Assembly (NCBI GenBank): GCA_964612295.1
Contig: CAZTDY010000012.1
Span: forward strand, 1-64,000
Reading direction: 5' to 3'
DNA from: CAYQJL01 sp964612295
GTDB lineage: Bacteria; Eisenbacteria; RBG-16-71-46; CAIMUX01; WJJG01
DNA length: 64,000 nucleotides
How positions within the stretch are numbered: the stretch's first letter is position 1; each line of letters begins with the position of its first letter. The notes below the pieces were generated by a model. The model searched no databases. It was not told the origin of the DNA and saw nothing but the letters and a program-made list of their open reading frames with translations. Positions 24,372 to 32,497 of the stretch are shown here, piece after piece. The position numbers and the translations under genes were made by a program.

Positions 24372-25307
24372 ATGCTCGATTCCCTGCGCATCTTCTCCGG
24401 AGGCGCAAACCCTGCGCTCGCCAAACGGATTGCGGGCTATCTGGGTGTCTCGCTGAGTGCGGTGGAGACTTCGCGCTTCGCCGACGGCGAGATCAACGTG
24501 CAGATCCAGGAGAACATCCGCGGCTGCGATATTTTTATGGTCCAGCCGACGTTCCCGCCGTCCGAGAATCTGCTCGAGCTGTTGATCATGATCGATGCGG
24601 CCCGGCGGGCTTCGGCCGACCGGGTCACGGCGGTGATCCCATACTTTGGGTATGCCCGGCAGGATCGTAAGGACCGTCCCCGGGCGCCGATATCAGCGAA
24701 ACTGGTCGCGAACCTCATCGCCACCGCGGGTGCGGACCGCGTGCTGACGATGGACTTGCACTCGGCCCAGATCCAGGGGTTCTTCGACATCCCCTTCGAC
24801 CATCTCTACGCGGGCCCGGTGCTGAGGCGGCACTTCCTGCAGCAGCGCCTGCCCGACTTGGTCGTGGCCTGTCCGGATGTGGGGGGCGCCAAGATGGCCC
24901 GGGGATTCTCCCGGCGTTTGGCCACGTCTCTGGTGGTGGTGAACAAGCGGCGTACGAGTGCGGACGCGTCCGAGACCATGGAGATCATCGGTGAGGTCGA
25001 CGGGAAGAACGTGCTTCTGGTCGACGATCTGATCTCCACCGCGGGCACGCTCAAGAACGCGGCCAACGCGCTGCGGGACCGGGGTGCAAAGGACATTTAC
25101 GCGTGCGCCACCCACGCCTGTTTTTCGGACGAGACATTGAAGAACCTGGAGACTGGCGATCTGAAGAAGGTCGTGATCACGGACACAATCCCGCAGGATC
25201 AGGCCGTGCTGGGTGACCGGTACGAGGTTCTTTCGGTTGGAGAGCTAATTGGCGAGGCTATTCTGAGGATTCACGAAGAGCGATCCTTGACGAGCCTGTT
25301 TACGTAG
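24372..25307 (+). CDS. prs: Ribose-phosphate pyrophosphokinase
   Basis: 311 residues. It makes PRPP from ribose 5-phosphate and ATP. FSGGANPALAKRIA at the start, YFGYARQDRKDRPRAPIS, MDLHSAQIQGFF and the PRPP-binding loop LLVDDLISTAGTL are all present and at normal spacing. rplY follows after 13 bases with its own AGGAGG site, so the two are co-transcribed. Confidence 0.97.
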   Translation: MLDSLRIFSGGANPALAKRIAGYLGVSLSAVETSRFADGEINVQIQENIRGCDIFMVQPTFPPSENLLELLIMIDAARRASADRVTAVIPYFGYARQDRKDRPRAPISAKLVANLIATAGADRVLTMDLHSAQIQGFFDIPFDHLYAGPVLRRHFLQQRLPDLVVACPDVGGAKMARGFSRRLATSLVVVNKRRTSADASETMEIIGEVDGKNVLLVDDLISTAGTLKNAANALRDRGAKDIYACATHACFSDETLKNLETGDLKKVVITDTIPQDQAVLGDRYEVLSVGELIGEAILRIHEERSLTSLFT

Positions 25308-25320
25308 GAGGTTTTCTGAA

Positions 25321-26016
25321 ATGGCACGGGTCGAACTCGCTGCACAGACTCGCACCGACACGGGAAAAGGCGCCGCCCATCGTATCCGGCAGGGTGGCAT
25401 GCTTCCCGGCGTTGTGTATGGACCTGGGCAGGACAACGTATTGATCGCCGTCGCGCAGCGGGAGATTGACAAGCTGTTGCGCCAGACCGCGGATCGCAGC
25501 TTCCTGATCGACTTGAAGCTCACCGGTGAGGGTGCTCAGGACATGAAAGTTCTGATGAAGGAGATCCAGCGGGATCCCGTGACCTCACGGCCGCTTCATC
25601 TCGATCTGTTGAGCGTCTCGATGGACCGCACGGTGCAGCTGGTGGTTCCGTTGCACTTCGAAGGCATCCCCGAAGGGGTCCGCTTGGAAGGCGGCTTCCT
25701 CGATCACGTTCTTCGTGAGGTCGAGGTCGAGTGTCTGCCCGCGGAGATCCCCGACTTCATCGAGATCAACGTGACCGACATGGAGGTCGGCGATTCGATC
25801 CACGCCGCCGATATCCAGAAGGAAGGGGTCAACATCGTGACCCCCGGCGACCGCGTGATCGCGGCCGTCCACGGCAAGTCGGTGGCGGCGATCGCGGCTG
25901 AAGAGGAAGAGGCGGCTGCGGCGGCCGCTGCCCTTGAGGGCGCCGAGGCGGCTGAGGGCGAGGCCCCGGCCGAGGGTGCCGAAGGCGCCTCCGAAGGTGA
26001 CAAGAAGTCCGAGTAA
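25321..26016 (+). CDS. rplY: Ribosomal protein L25 (Ctc type)
   Basis: 231 residues. The N-terminal L25 domain (about 1-90) binds 5S rRNA; the C-terminal TL5/Ctc beta domain (about 95-185) contains VPLHFEGIPEGV and DFIEINVTDMEVGDSIH. The last 40 residues are an Ala/Glu-rich acidic tail, longer than in most homologues. It sits between prs and pth as usual. Confidence 0.95.
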   Translation: MARVELAAQTRTDTGKGAAHRIRQGGMLPGVVYGPGQDNVLIAVAQREIDKLLRQTADRSFLIDLKLTGEGAQDMKVLMKEIQRDPVTSRPLHLDLLSVSMDRTVQLVVPLHFEGIPEGVRLEGGFLDHVLREVEVECLPAEIPDFIEINVTDMEVGDSIHAADIQKEGVNIVTPGDRVIAAVHGKSVAAIAAEEEEAAAAAAALEGAEAAEGEAPAEGAEGASEGDKKSE

Positions 26017-26102
26017 GCAAGTTGAGGCCCCCGCATTGGCCCGGTCCGCGCGCCGTTTCTCGAAGCGGTCGCGGTCCGGGCCTCAAGGGCGGGGGCTCTT
26101 GC
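26017..26102. other. Three-tier hairpin between rplY and pth
   Basis: Directly after the rplY stop, GCAAG (26017-26021) pairs with CTTGC (26098-26102). GCCCCCGC pairs with GCGGGGGC; inside, GGCCCGG-T-CCGCG pairs with CGCGG-T-CCGGGCC. A small CCG/CGG stem closes it. Total about 25-28 bp over 86 bases. No T tract follows (TATCTT), so it is either a rho-independent-like end, a processing structure or an unrecognised RNA element. Confidence 0.55.
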
Positions 26103-26148
26103 TATCTTCGCGGTTCTTGGGATTGTCTCCCGAGGGAGGCCTGAAAAC

Positions 26149-26742
26149 GTGATCGTGATGGGTCTGGGGAATCCCGGCGAGGAGTACCGCGACACGCGGC
26201 ACAACGCCGGCTTCATGGTCTTAGAGGCCGCGTGCCGGCGGTGGCGGAGCGGTGACTGGCGCCGACATGGCCCGTATCTCGAGAATCAGATCCAGCTTGC
26301 CGGACGTAGCCACCGGCTCATCCAGCCGATGACCTACATGAACTGCAGCGGCGAGGCGGTCGAGAAGTTGGTGGCCGCGGGGGCCTGTGCGGCCGATCTG
26401 TTCGTGGTCTTGGACGATGTTGACCTGCCCCTCGGCCGGATGCGGATCCGGCCCAGCGGCGGTCCGGGTGGCCACAATGGCCTGCAGTCGATCCTGGATG
26501 TTCTTTCTCCGCAATCAGTTGCCAGGATGCGTTTCGGCGTGGGGCGCCCCGAAGGGGTCGGCCAGATGGTCGATCACGTTTTGGGAGAATTCAGCCCAGA
26601 AGAGGGTGAGCAGTTCGAGCAGATGCTTGCCCGGGCCCTTGATGCCTTGCACGTGATCCTCAAGCAGGGTATCACTCCGGCCATGAATCGGTTCAACGGG
26701 CTGCCGGCCCCGTGGGCGCCGCCCGAAGAGCCGGCCGAATAG
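26149..26742 (+). CDS. pth: Peptidyl-tRNA hydrolase
   Basis: 197 residues, GTG start. It releases tRNA from stalled peptidyl-tRNA. GLGNPGEEYRDTRHNAGF holds the catalytic His of the family, followed by PMTYMNCSGEAV and the DDVDLPLGRMRIRPSGGPGGHNGL segment. It follows rplY, the common order. Confidence 0.96.
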   Translation: MIVMGLGNPGEEYRDTRHNAGFMVLEAACRRWRSGDWRRHGPYLENQIQLAGRSHRLIQPMTYMNCSGEAVEKLVAAGACAADLFVVLDDVDLPLGRMRIRPSGGPGGHNGLQSILDVLSPQSVARMRFGVGRPEGVGQMVDHVLGEFSPEEGEQFEQMLARALDALHVILKQGITPAMNRFNGLPAPWAPPEEPAE

Positions 26743-26821
26743 AGAGTAACTGGTCCTAGCCCTTCGCCCGCACATTCAAATGAGCGACGGGACAAGACGT
26801 CTGACAGAGAGGTAACTAGGG

Positions 26822-28936
26822 ATGGATGGTCCTCCTACGCTATTGGTGACGCTCGCCATCGCAGCGGGTTTGCTCTCGCTGGTCACCGCCCTGCTCGTGG
26901 CCCTGTTCAAGGTCATGCGCAAAGATCCGGGATCCGAGGAGATGGTGGCCATCTCCGATGCGGTCCACGAGGGCGCCATGGCGTTTTTGCGCCGTGAGTA
27001 CAGAGCGCTCTTCATCTTTATCGTCATACTTTTTGTTGTGATCACCGTCGGCATCAGCGACCCGGACATCCAGGGGCTGGGCTGGAAGACGGCCATTGCC
27101 TATCTGGTGGGTGCGATCAGCTCGATGGCCTGCGGCTTTGCCGGCATGAAGATCGCGACCCGCGCGAACTGCCGCACGGCCCACGCCGCCCGAACCAGTT
27201 TCAATGCGGCCTTGAACGTGGCCTTCCCAGGTGGAGCCGTGATGGGCTTCACGGTAGCCGGACTGGGTCTCTTCGGGCTTGCGCTCTGCTTCCTGTTGTT
27301 CAGCAATGCCTTCGGGATCACGGATGCGGTGGCGATTATCGCCGGATTCAGTATGGGTGCCTCCTCGATTGCGCTCTTCGCGCGTGTGGGTGGCGGTATC
27401 TTCACGAAGGCCGCCGACGTGGGGGCCGACCTGGTCGGCAAGGTTGAGGCCGGTATTCCGGAAGACGACCCGCGCAACCCCGGTACGATTGCCGACAACG
27501 TCGGCGACAACGTGGGTGACGTGGCCGGGATGGGGGCGGACCTCTTCGAGTCGTATGTCGGCTCGATCGTCTCCTCGCTGGTGATCGCGGTCGCCGTCTT
27601 CGGCGCGCAGCCCGCGCTGAACGCGGCCGACAGGATGCTGCCCTCGGCCAACGAGGCGATCGGCTACGTGATGGGTCTGGTGGCGATCGGCTCGGTCGCC
27701 TCGATTCTGGCGATGTTCACGGTTCGCACCAAAGAAGGGGGCGACCCGCAGCTGGCGCTTCGCGTGGGCACGATTTCCGCCGCGGCGCTCTTCACGATAG
27801 GCGCGGTCGTCATGACCCTGATGGCCTTCCCGAACATGGGACTGAGGTACTTCTTCGCGACGTTCGTAGGACTGATCGCGGGGATGATCGTCGGGTTCGT
27901 GGCCGAATACTACACGACCGGCAAATCGATCGCCTCGATCGCCGAGAGCTCGCGCACCGGAGCGGCGACGAACATCATCGCCGGGTTCGCGATCGGCCTC
28001 CGGAGCGCCGTGCTTCCGCTGATCGTACTCGCAATCGCGGTGCTCGTGGCCTATGAGCTGGTCGGTATCTTCGGGATCGCCCTGGCGGCGGTCGGTATGC
28101 TGGCCATCACCGGCATGACGGTTTCGGTCGATGCCTACGGGCCGATTGCGGACAATGCAGGCGGGATCGCCGAGATGGCCCATCTGGGCCCCGAGGTTCG
28201 CAAGCGGACCGATGCGCTCGACTCGGCCGGCAACACCACCGCGGCGATTGCCAAGGGCTTCGCCATCGGCAGCGCGGCTCTGACCGCGTTGGCTCTCTTC
28301 ACGGCCTACATCCAGGCAGTGGGCAAGATCACAGGCGAGACCCTCGTCTTGGACGTGATGAATCACCGCGTGCTGGTCGGCTTGCTCGTCGGCGGTGTCG
28401 TGCCGTTCATCTTTGCCTCCGATACGATGAAGGCGGTCGGCAAGGCGGCCTTCGAGGTGGTCAACGAGGTTCGGCGCCAGTTCAAAGAGATTCCCGGACT
28501 CATGGAAGGCAAGGCCACGGCCGACTACGCCCGGTGTGTGGATATCACGACCCGCGGGGCTCTGAGGGAAATGATCCTGCCCGGCACGCTCGCGGTGCTG
28601 ATTCCGCTCGTGATCGGGATCGTCTTCGGCCCCGAGACCCTGGGCGGCCTCCTGGCCGGCGCGCTGGTGACCGGGGTTCCCATGGCCCTCATGCTGGCCA
28701 ACGCCGGTGGGGCCTGGGACAACGCGAAGAAGTATATCGAGGCGGGGAATCTGGACGGCAAGGGGTCCGACACCCACAAGGCCGCCGTGGTCGGCGATAC
28801 CGTGGGCGACCCCTTCAAGGACACCTCCGGCCCGGCGATCAACATCCTGCTCAAGCTGATGGCGATTGTCTCGTTGGTGTTTACGCCCTTGATCATGAGC
28901 CTGCACCGGATAATCGCCTCGGCGATCGGTTTCTAG
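26822..28936 (+). CDS. hppA: Membrane-bound ion-pumping pyrophosphatase
   Basis: 704 residues, about 16 membrane helices. It couples pyrophosphate hydrolysis to H+ (or Na+) export across the inner membrane. The substrate site DVGADLVGKVEAG begins near residue 198 and the acidic stretch DNVGDNVGDVAGMGADLFES follows; the C-terminal site has KAAVVGDTVGDPFKDTSGP. In the GNTTAA motif the position that is Lys in K+-independent enzymes is Ala, so this is the K+-dependent type. Which ion is pumped cannot be decided by eye. It is a single-gene unit between pth and the rpsF operon. Confidence 0.96.
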   Translation: MDGPPTLLVTLAIAAGLLSLVTALLVALFKVMRKDPGSEEMVAISDAVHEGAMAFLRREYRALFIFIVILFVVITVGISDPDIQGLGWKTAIAYLVGAISSMACGFAGMKIATRANCRTAHAARTSFNAALNVAFPGGAVMGFTVAGLGLFGLALCFLLFSNAFGITDAVAIIAGFSMGASSIALFARVGGGIFTKAADVGADLVGKVEAGIPEDDPRNPGTIADNVGDNVGDVAGMGADLFESYVGSIVSSLVIAVAVFGAQPALNAADRMLPSANEAIGYVMGLVAIGSVASILAMFTVRTKEGGDPQLALRVGTISAAALFTIGAVVMTLMAFPNMGLRYFFATFVGLIAGMIVGFVAEYYTTGKSIASIAESSRTGAATNIIAGFAIGLRSAVLPLIVLAIAVLVAYELVGIFGIALAAVGMLAITGMTVSVDAYGPIADNAGGIAEMAHLGPEVRKRTDALDSAGNTTAAIAKGFAIGSAALTALALFTAYIQAVGKITGETLVLDVMNHRVLVGLLVGGVVPFIFASDTMKAVGKAAFEVVNEVRRQFKEIPGLMEGKATADYARCVDITTRGALREMILPGTLAVLIPLVIGIVFGPETLGGLLAGALVTGVPMALMLANAGGAWDNAKKYIEAGNLDGKGSDTHKAAVVGDTVGDPFKDTSGPAINILLKLMAIVSLVFTPLIMSLHRIIASAIGF

Positions 28937-28965
28937 GGAAACCCTCCCGAAGGATCGGCTGCGAG

Positions 28966-29001
28966 CGGGCGGCTGCGCTTTTAGAAGAGCGCGGCCGCCC
29001 G
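28966..29001. other. Hairpin after hppA
   Basis: CGGGCGGC pairs with GCCGCCCG, with a further GCGCT/AGCGC pairing inside. It begins 30 bases after the hppA stop. No T run follows. It may be an mRNA 3' structure. Confidence 0.45.
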
Positions 29002-29018
29002 ATGACATGCACCGGGAC

Positions 29019-29048
29019 TTGACATTGGGGGGGCAAATGCGGCTAAAT
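29019..29048 (+). promoter_or_regulatory. Promoter of the rpsF operon
   Basis: TTGACA, 18 bases, CTAAAT (or TAAATA one base later). Perfect -35. It gives a leader of about 65 bases before rpsF that contains a GC hairpin. Confidence 0.6.
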
Positions 29049-29077
29049 AGAGTGCTTTGGGTCCTGAATCGAGAATT

Positions 29078-29095
29078 GCGCCCCAGGCGGGGCGC
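29078..29095 (+). promoter_or_regulatory. Leader hairpin of rpsF
   Basis: GCGCCCC, loop AGGC, GGGGCGC: a perfect 7-bp stem 24 bases before the rpsF start. Ribosomal protein operons are often autoregulated through such leaders, and the S6:S18 complex is known to bind its own mRNA in some bacteria. That role here is inference. Confidence 0.4.
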
Positions 29096-29119
29096 CAGAC
29101 ACGGCAGGGAGGAGTCCCG

Positions 29120-29677
29120 GTGAGAGAGTATGAGGCTTGCTTTGTCATCCACCCCAAGGTCGATGAGGCGGGGATTGAGCGCCAAATCGAAGCGTTCTCG
29201 GAAACGGTGACATCGAGCAAAGGTGAGATGGTTGGCGTGCACAAGTGGGGGCGCCGCAAGCTGGCCTACCCGGTCCAAAAGGTCCGTGATGGGTTCTACG
29301 TGCTGGCGCGCTTCAATGGTGAAGCCGACGTGCTGAAGGAAGTGGATCGTAAGTTCAAGCTCAACGAGAGCATCCTTCGCCATTTGGTCGTGCGCTCGGC
29401 GGGGGATGCATTTCCTCCGGATCTGCGGGCTCGCGAACCGCGCCGCGGTATGCGGGGCGATGGCCCTCCGCCACGCGGTCGGCGTCGCGACGAGCATGAT
29501 GAGCGGCCCGCCGCGGCGGCAGCGCCCGCTGCTCCTGCTGCTGCTCCTGCTGAGGAGACCGAAGAGAAGCCTGCTGAAGCTCCGGTAGCGGTGGAAACCG
29601 CGCCCGAAGCCCCAGCGGAGGCGACTCCTGCGCCCGCCGCCACCGAGGCGGACACGACCGAGGAAAAGGCCGAATAG
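29120..29677 (+). CDS. rpsF: 30S ribosomal protein S6 with long C-terminal extension
   Basis: 185 residues from the GTG that follows GGGAGGAG; the frame is open further upstream but lacks a site. The S6 domain (1-100) has REYEACFVIHP, HKWGRRKLAYPVQK and GFYVLARF. The last 85 residues are first Arg/Gly-rich (RRGMRGDGPPPRGRRR) and then Ala/Pro/Glu-rich and acidic, far longer than standard S6 (about 95-135). Usually rpsF is followed by ssb and rpsR; ssb is missing here. Confidence 0.95.
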   Translation: MREYEACFVIHPKVDEAGIERQIEAFSETVTSSKGEMVGVHKWGRRKLAYPVQKVRDGFYVLARFNGEADVLKEVDRKFKLNESILRHLVVRSAGDAFPPDLRAREPRRGMRGDGPPPRGRRRDEHDERPAAAAAPAAPAAAPAEETEEKPAEAPVAVETAPEAPAEATPAPAATEADTTEEKAE

Positions 29678-29767
29678 CGGCTCGCTGACCTGAGTAGGGT
29701 CTGATATCAGGCCCCGCTCTGCGGATCGAATCATGTCTCCGAGTGCTCGGTGAACGTGATCCCGCAG

Positions 29768-29789
29768 CTCGCCCCTTGCGAGGGGCGAG
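29768..29789 (+). promoter_or_regulatory. Hairpin before rpsR
   Basis: CTCGCCCC, loop TTGCGA, GGGGCGAG: a perfect 8-bp stem 32 bases before the rpsR start. It resembles the rpsF leader hairpin (both close with CCCC/GGGG and occupy the same place). Possibly an autoregulatory site or a translation-tuning structure. Confidence 0.4.
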
Positions 29790-29821
29790 TTTCGACCGAC
29801 AGAGAGGGAGGACTACTGAGA

Positions 29822-30058
29822 ATGCCTAAGAAACAACCGCGCATGGCGCGCAAGAAGGTCTGCAAGCTCTGCCTGGATCGGGTGGAAGGCGTGGATTACA
29901 AAGACGAACGGCGCCTGATGCGAGCTATCACCGACCGGGGCAAGATCGTCCCGCGTCGGATTTCCGGCAACTGCCGCCGCCATCAGGCTCAGATCACCCG
30001 CGCCGTCAAACGCGCTCGGGTGCTGGCCATCATCCCGTTTGAAAGCGACAGCTATTAG
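29822..30058 (+). CDS. rpsR: 30S ribosomal protein S18
   Basis: 78 residues. The ATG is set by homology (MPKKQPRMARKKVCKLC) and by the purine-rich stretch AGAGAGGGAGGA upstream. Core KIVPRRISGNCRRHQAQITRAVKRARVLAIIPF is present in pieces at normal spacing. The two Cys in KVCKLC and a later Cys fit zinc-type S18. It partners with S6 on the 30S platform. Confidence 0.96.
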   Translation: MPKKQPRMARKKVCKLCLDRVEGVDYKDERRLMRAITDRGKIVPRRISGNCRRHQAQITRAVKRARVLAIIPFESDSY

Positions 30059-30086
30059 TCTGACCCTTCGCCCGCAAGGGTGGGGC

Positions 30087-30117
30087 GTGCCGAGGCTCTG
30101 GTAAGCCACAGCGGCAC
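30087..30117 (+). promoter_or_regulatory. Hairpin before rplI
   Basis: GTGCCG pairs with CGGCAC, with GGCT/AGCC possible inside. A smaller ACCCTT/AAGGGT stem lies at 30063-30081. Both fall in the 138-base gap between rpsR and rplI. Confidence 0.35.
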
Positions 30118-30196
30118 GGATCCCGCCCGGGGAGGGGCAGCTAGGGCAATTTGTGCTGGGCCGGGGTGATGCCGGCTTGGAACGAGGGAGCGAACG

Positions 30197-30649
30197 ATGG
30201 AAGTCATCCTACTGGAAGCTGTAGATGGGCTTGGTACTCGGGGAGAGCGGGTGCAGGTCGCCCGCGGCTACGCCCGCAATTTCCTCTTGCCCCGCAAGCT
30301 CGCCCTGCTCGCGACGGGGGCCGGCGCGCGGATGTTCGAAGAGGCCGAGAAGGCCCTTCGCGGCCGGGCCGCGAAGGAGATGGAAGCGGCCGAGGGGCTG
30401 GCCGGCAAGATGAAGGACGTGGGGGTCACCCTCTACGCGCAGGTCGGGGAGGACGAGAAACTCTTCGGCAGCGTGACCGCCCAGGACATCGCCGACAGCC
30501 TCAAGGAACAGGGTTACGACGTCGACCGGCGCCAGGTTCTCTTGCCCGAACCGATCAAGGTTTTGGGTGTTTACTGGGTAGACGTCAAGCTATTCCAGGA
30601 AATTCACGCCAAGGTCAAGGTCTGGGTCGCGAAGCAAGAAACCGAGTAG
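30197..30649 (+). CDS. rplI: 50S ribosomal protein L9
   Basis: 150 residues, the normal length. It starts MEVILLEAVDGLGTRGERVQV and has the conserved ARNFLLPRKLALLAT, the long connecting helix, and the C-terminal domain with LFGSVTAQDIADSL. Last of the rpsF-rpsR-rplI set. dnaB does not follow, unlike many genomes. Confidence 0.97.
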   Translation: MEVILLEAVDGLGTRGERVQVARGYARNFLLPRKLALLATGAGARMFEEAEKALRGRAAKEMEAAEGLAGKMKDVGVTLYAQVGEDEKLFGSVTAQDIADSLKEQGYDVDRRQVLLPEPIKVLGVYWVDVKLFQEIHAKVKVWVAKQETE

Positions 30650-30689
30650 CTGATCCGGTCCACGTGCCTTTCGTGGAGGAGGTGGGTAA

Positions 30690-31889
30690 GTGCGTAGCAT
30701 GAGTCGCACCTTGCGGGCTTTCACACGGTTGGTCTGGGGGGGCCTGCCCCTCCTGTTGCTGCTCAGCTGTTCTGAAAGCGAACCGGAGCGTTTCCCCAGG
30801 CCGGACTTCAGCGCCCCCGAACTTCCCGGGGGCGAACTCGTTGTGGCAGAGATCGACGGCGAGCAGATCACCGCGGCACAGGTCTGGCACAAGCTCAAGA
30901 TTCAATTCCCCAAGTGGGAGCAGGAGGGCCCCGGTATGGCCCAACAGGCTCCCCAGATCCTCCAGCAGTTAATCACCGAGCGCTGCTTCGCGAACTACGG
31001 GGACGACGTCGGGCTCAGTCAGGATCCCTCGCTCCTGCAGGGCTGGTTCTTCTCGCGCGAGTTCATCCTCTGCAATCTGACCGTGGATCGCCAAGTCTAC
31101 GCCCGGACCAAGCCCACGGATGAGGAGATCCGGGCCTTCTGGGAGGAGAACAAGGAACGTTATGTCATCCCGCCTCGGGTCTGGTGGCATCACATCCTGG
31201 TGGCCACCGAAGCGGAGGCCTGGGATTTCAGGCAGCGCGTGATCTCCGGTGAGGATTTCGAGAGCCTCGCGCAGCAGTTCTCCCTCGACACGCTCTCGGT
31301 CGCTCGAGGAGGCAAGATGCCCCCGATGACCGATCGCTACGAGTGCGGCCCCTTACTCGGCACCTTGCCGGAGTTCGGCAAAGCCATCATGGGGATGCAG
31401 GAGAAGGAACTCTCCAAGCCTATGCGGACCAAGCATGGCTGGCACATCGTGCAGGCGGACTACAGGCGGAACCAGAGGCCGCGCGAGCTGGAAGAGATGC
31501 GTGAGCAGATTATCGAGAAGCTCGCCTCGCGGCGGCAGCTACACCTGTACAACGACGTGCTCGACTCCCTCAAGATCGCGTACAAGGTGCACACCCATGA
31601 CGACGCGCTCGAGGAGTTCTACTACCTCCAGATGGACGACGAGATGCTCTTTGACGGCGCCCAGAGGTCATCGGAGCCCGAGAAGAAGGTCGGGCACTAC
31701 GAACAGATCCTGAAGCGATTCCCCGAGAGTCCCCATCAGCCGGAAGCGCTCTTCATGATCGGCTTCGTGTGCGCGGAAGAGCTGGGGGATTCCCTGCGGG
31801 CCAGTGAGAGCTTCCGCGCGTTTCTCGATCAATACCCCGATCATGAGATGGCCCGGTCGGCGCGGCTCATGATCGATGAGCTGAATTAG
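30690..31889 (+). CDS. PpiC-type peptidyl-prolyl isomerase lipoprotein with C-terminal TPR-like part
   Basis: 399 residues, GTG start after GGAGG; an ATG three codons on is possible. The signal peptide ends in LLLSC (Cys27). Residues about 40-150 form a SurA-like N-terminal chaperone region. The parvulin domain (about 164-255) has HHILVATEAEA, FESLAQQFSLD, GGKMPPM, and HGWHIVQADY. The C-terminal 110 residues have two TPR-like units (KKVGHYEQILKRFPESP, LRASESFRAFLDQYPDHEM). Probably assists folding of exported proteins at the envelope. A second folding factor of this class (ppiD-like) is at 56.8 kb. Confidence 0.88.
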   Translation: MRSMSRTLRAFTRLVWGGLPLLLLLSCSESEPERFPRPDFSAPELPGGELVVAEIDGEQITAAQVWHKLKIQFPKWEQEGPGMAQQAPQILQQLITERCFANYGDDVGLSQDPSLLQGWFFSREFILCNLTVDRQVYARTKPTDEEIRAFWEENKERYVIPPRVWWHHILVATEAEAWDFRQRVISGEDFESLAQQFSLDTLSVARGGKMPPMTDRYECGPLLGTLPEFGKAIMGMQEKELSKPMRTKHGWHIVQADYRRNQRPRELEEMREQIIEKLASRRQLHLYNDVLDSLKIAYKVHTHDDALEEFYYLQMDDEMLFDGAQRSSEPEKKVGHYEQILKRFPESPHQPEALFMIGFVCAEELGDSLRASESFRAFLDQYPDHEMARSARLMIDELN

Positions 31890-31972
31890 GGACTTCCGTC
31901 CCGGATCGCTTTCGATAACCACCGGTGGGTGGTAAGTTGCTGGCCGTATGCCGGACATGGAGAGGTCGTGCC

Positions 31973-32482
31973 GTGTTGGTGGAAGTTGTTGTCGCAACCC
32001 TGATCCTCGATCCGAAGAGCCAGATCCCGGTCGTGGTTCTCAAGGAGGCGCTCGGTGAGCGCCAGGTGCCGATCTGGATCGGCAATCCCGAGGGCAGCGT
32101 CATCGCGATGGAGCTTGCCGGTCGCAAGTTCCCGCGACCGCTCACGCATGACCTGTTGATGTCGGCGCTGAAAGGCCTCAAGGCAAAGGTCCAGCGGGTC
32201 GAGATCTGCGATCTGGTCGACAGCACCTTCTTCGCCAAGGTGTATGTCGAAAAGGACAACGAGATCCTCTGCATCGACGCCCGCCCGAGCGACTCGATCG
32301 CCTTGGCGCTCAAGAGCAAGGCAAAGATCTACGCCGACGCCAAGCTCTTCTCCAGTGAGATCGATGGTCTTCTGGCCAGTGCTGGCGGTTCGTCGGAAGG
32401 AACCAGCGAACAGCGCGCCGAAGAACTGCGCGAGTTCATCGAGAACTTGGATCCAAAGGACTTCGGGAAGTTCAGGTTCTAA
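31973..32482 (+). CDS. Bifunctional nuclease family (DUF151) protein
   Basis: 169 residues if the GTG after GGAGAGG is used; neighbouring TTG and GTG codons are alternatives. DUF151/BFN domain over residues 1-130: VPVVVLKEALGERQVPIWIG, EGSVIAMELAG, RPLTHDLL, and the signature IDARPSDSIALAL. Named after plant nucleases, but in bacteria the function is not settled. The acidic C-terminal part carries a UVR-like charged helix (EQRAEELREFIENLDP). The TPR/PBP gene follows after 15 bases. Confidence 0.88.
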   Translation: MLVEVVVATLILDPKSQIPVVVLKEALGERQVPIWIGNPEGSVIAMELAGRKFPRPLTHDLLMSALKGLKAKVQRVEICDLVDSTFFAKVYVEKDNEILCIDARPSDSIALALKSKAKIYADAKLFSSEIDGLLASAGGSSEGTSEQRAEELREFIENLDPKDFGKFRF

Positions 32483-32497
32483 CAGGCGGAGGGCACC

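Noticed and set aside
26840..29734. 964-codon minus-strand open frame opposite hppA and rpsF
   Set aside because: Composition typical of an antisense shadow; hppA and rpsF are certain genes on the plus strand.
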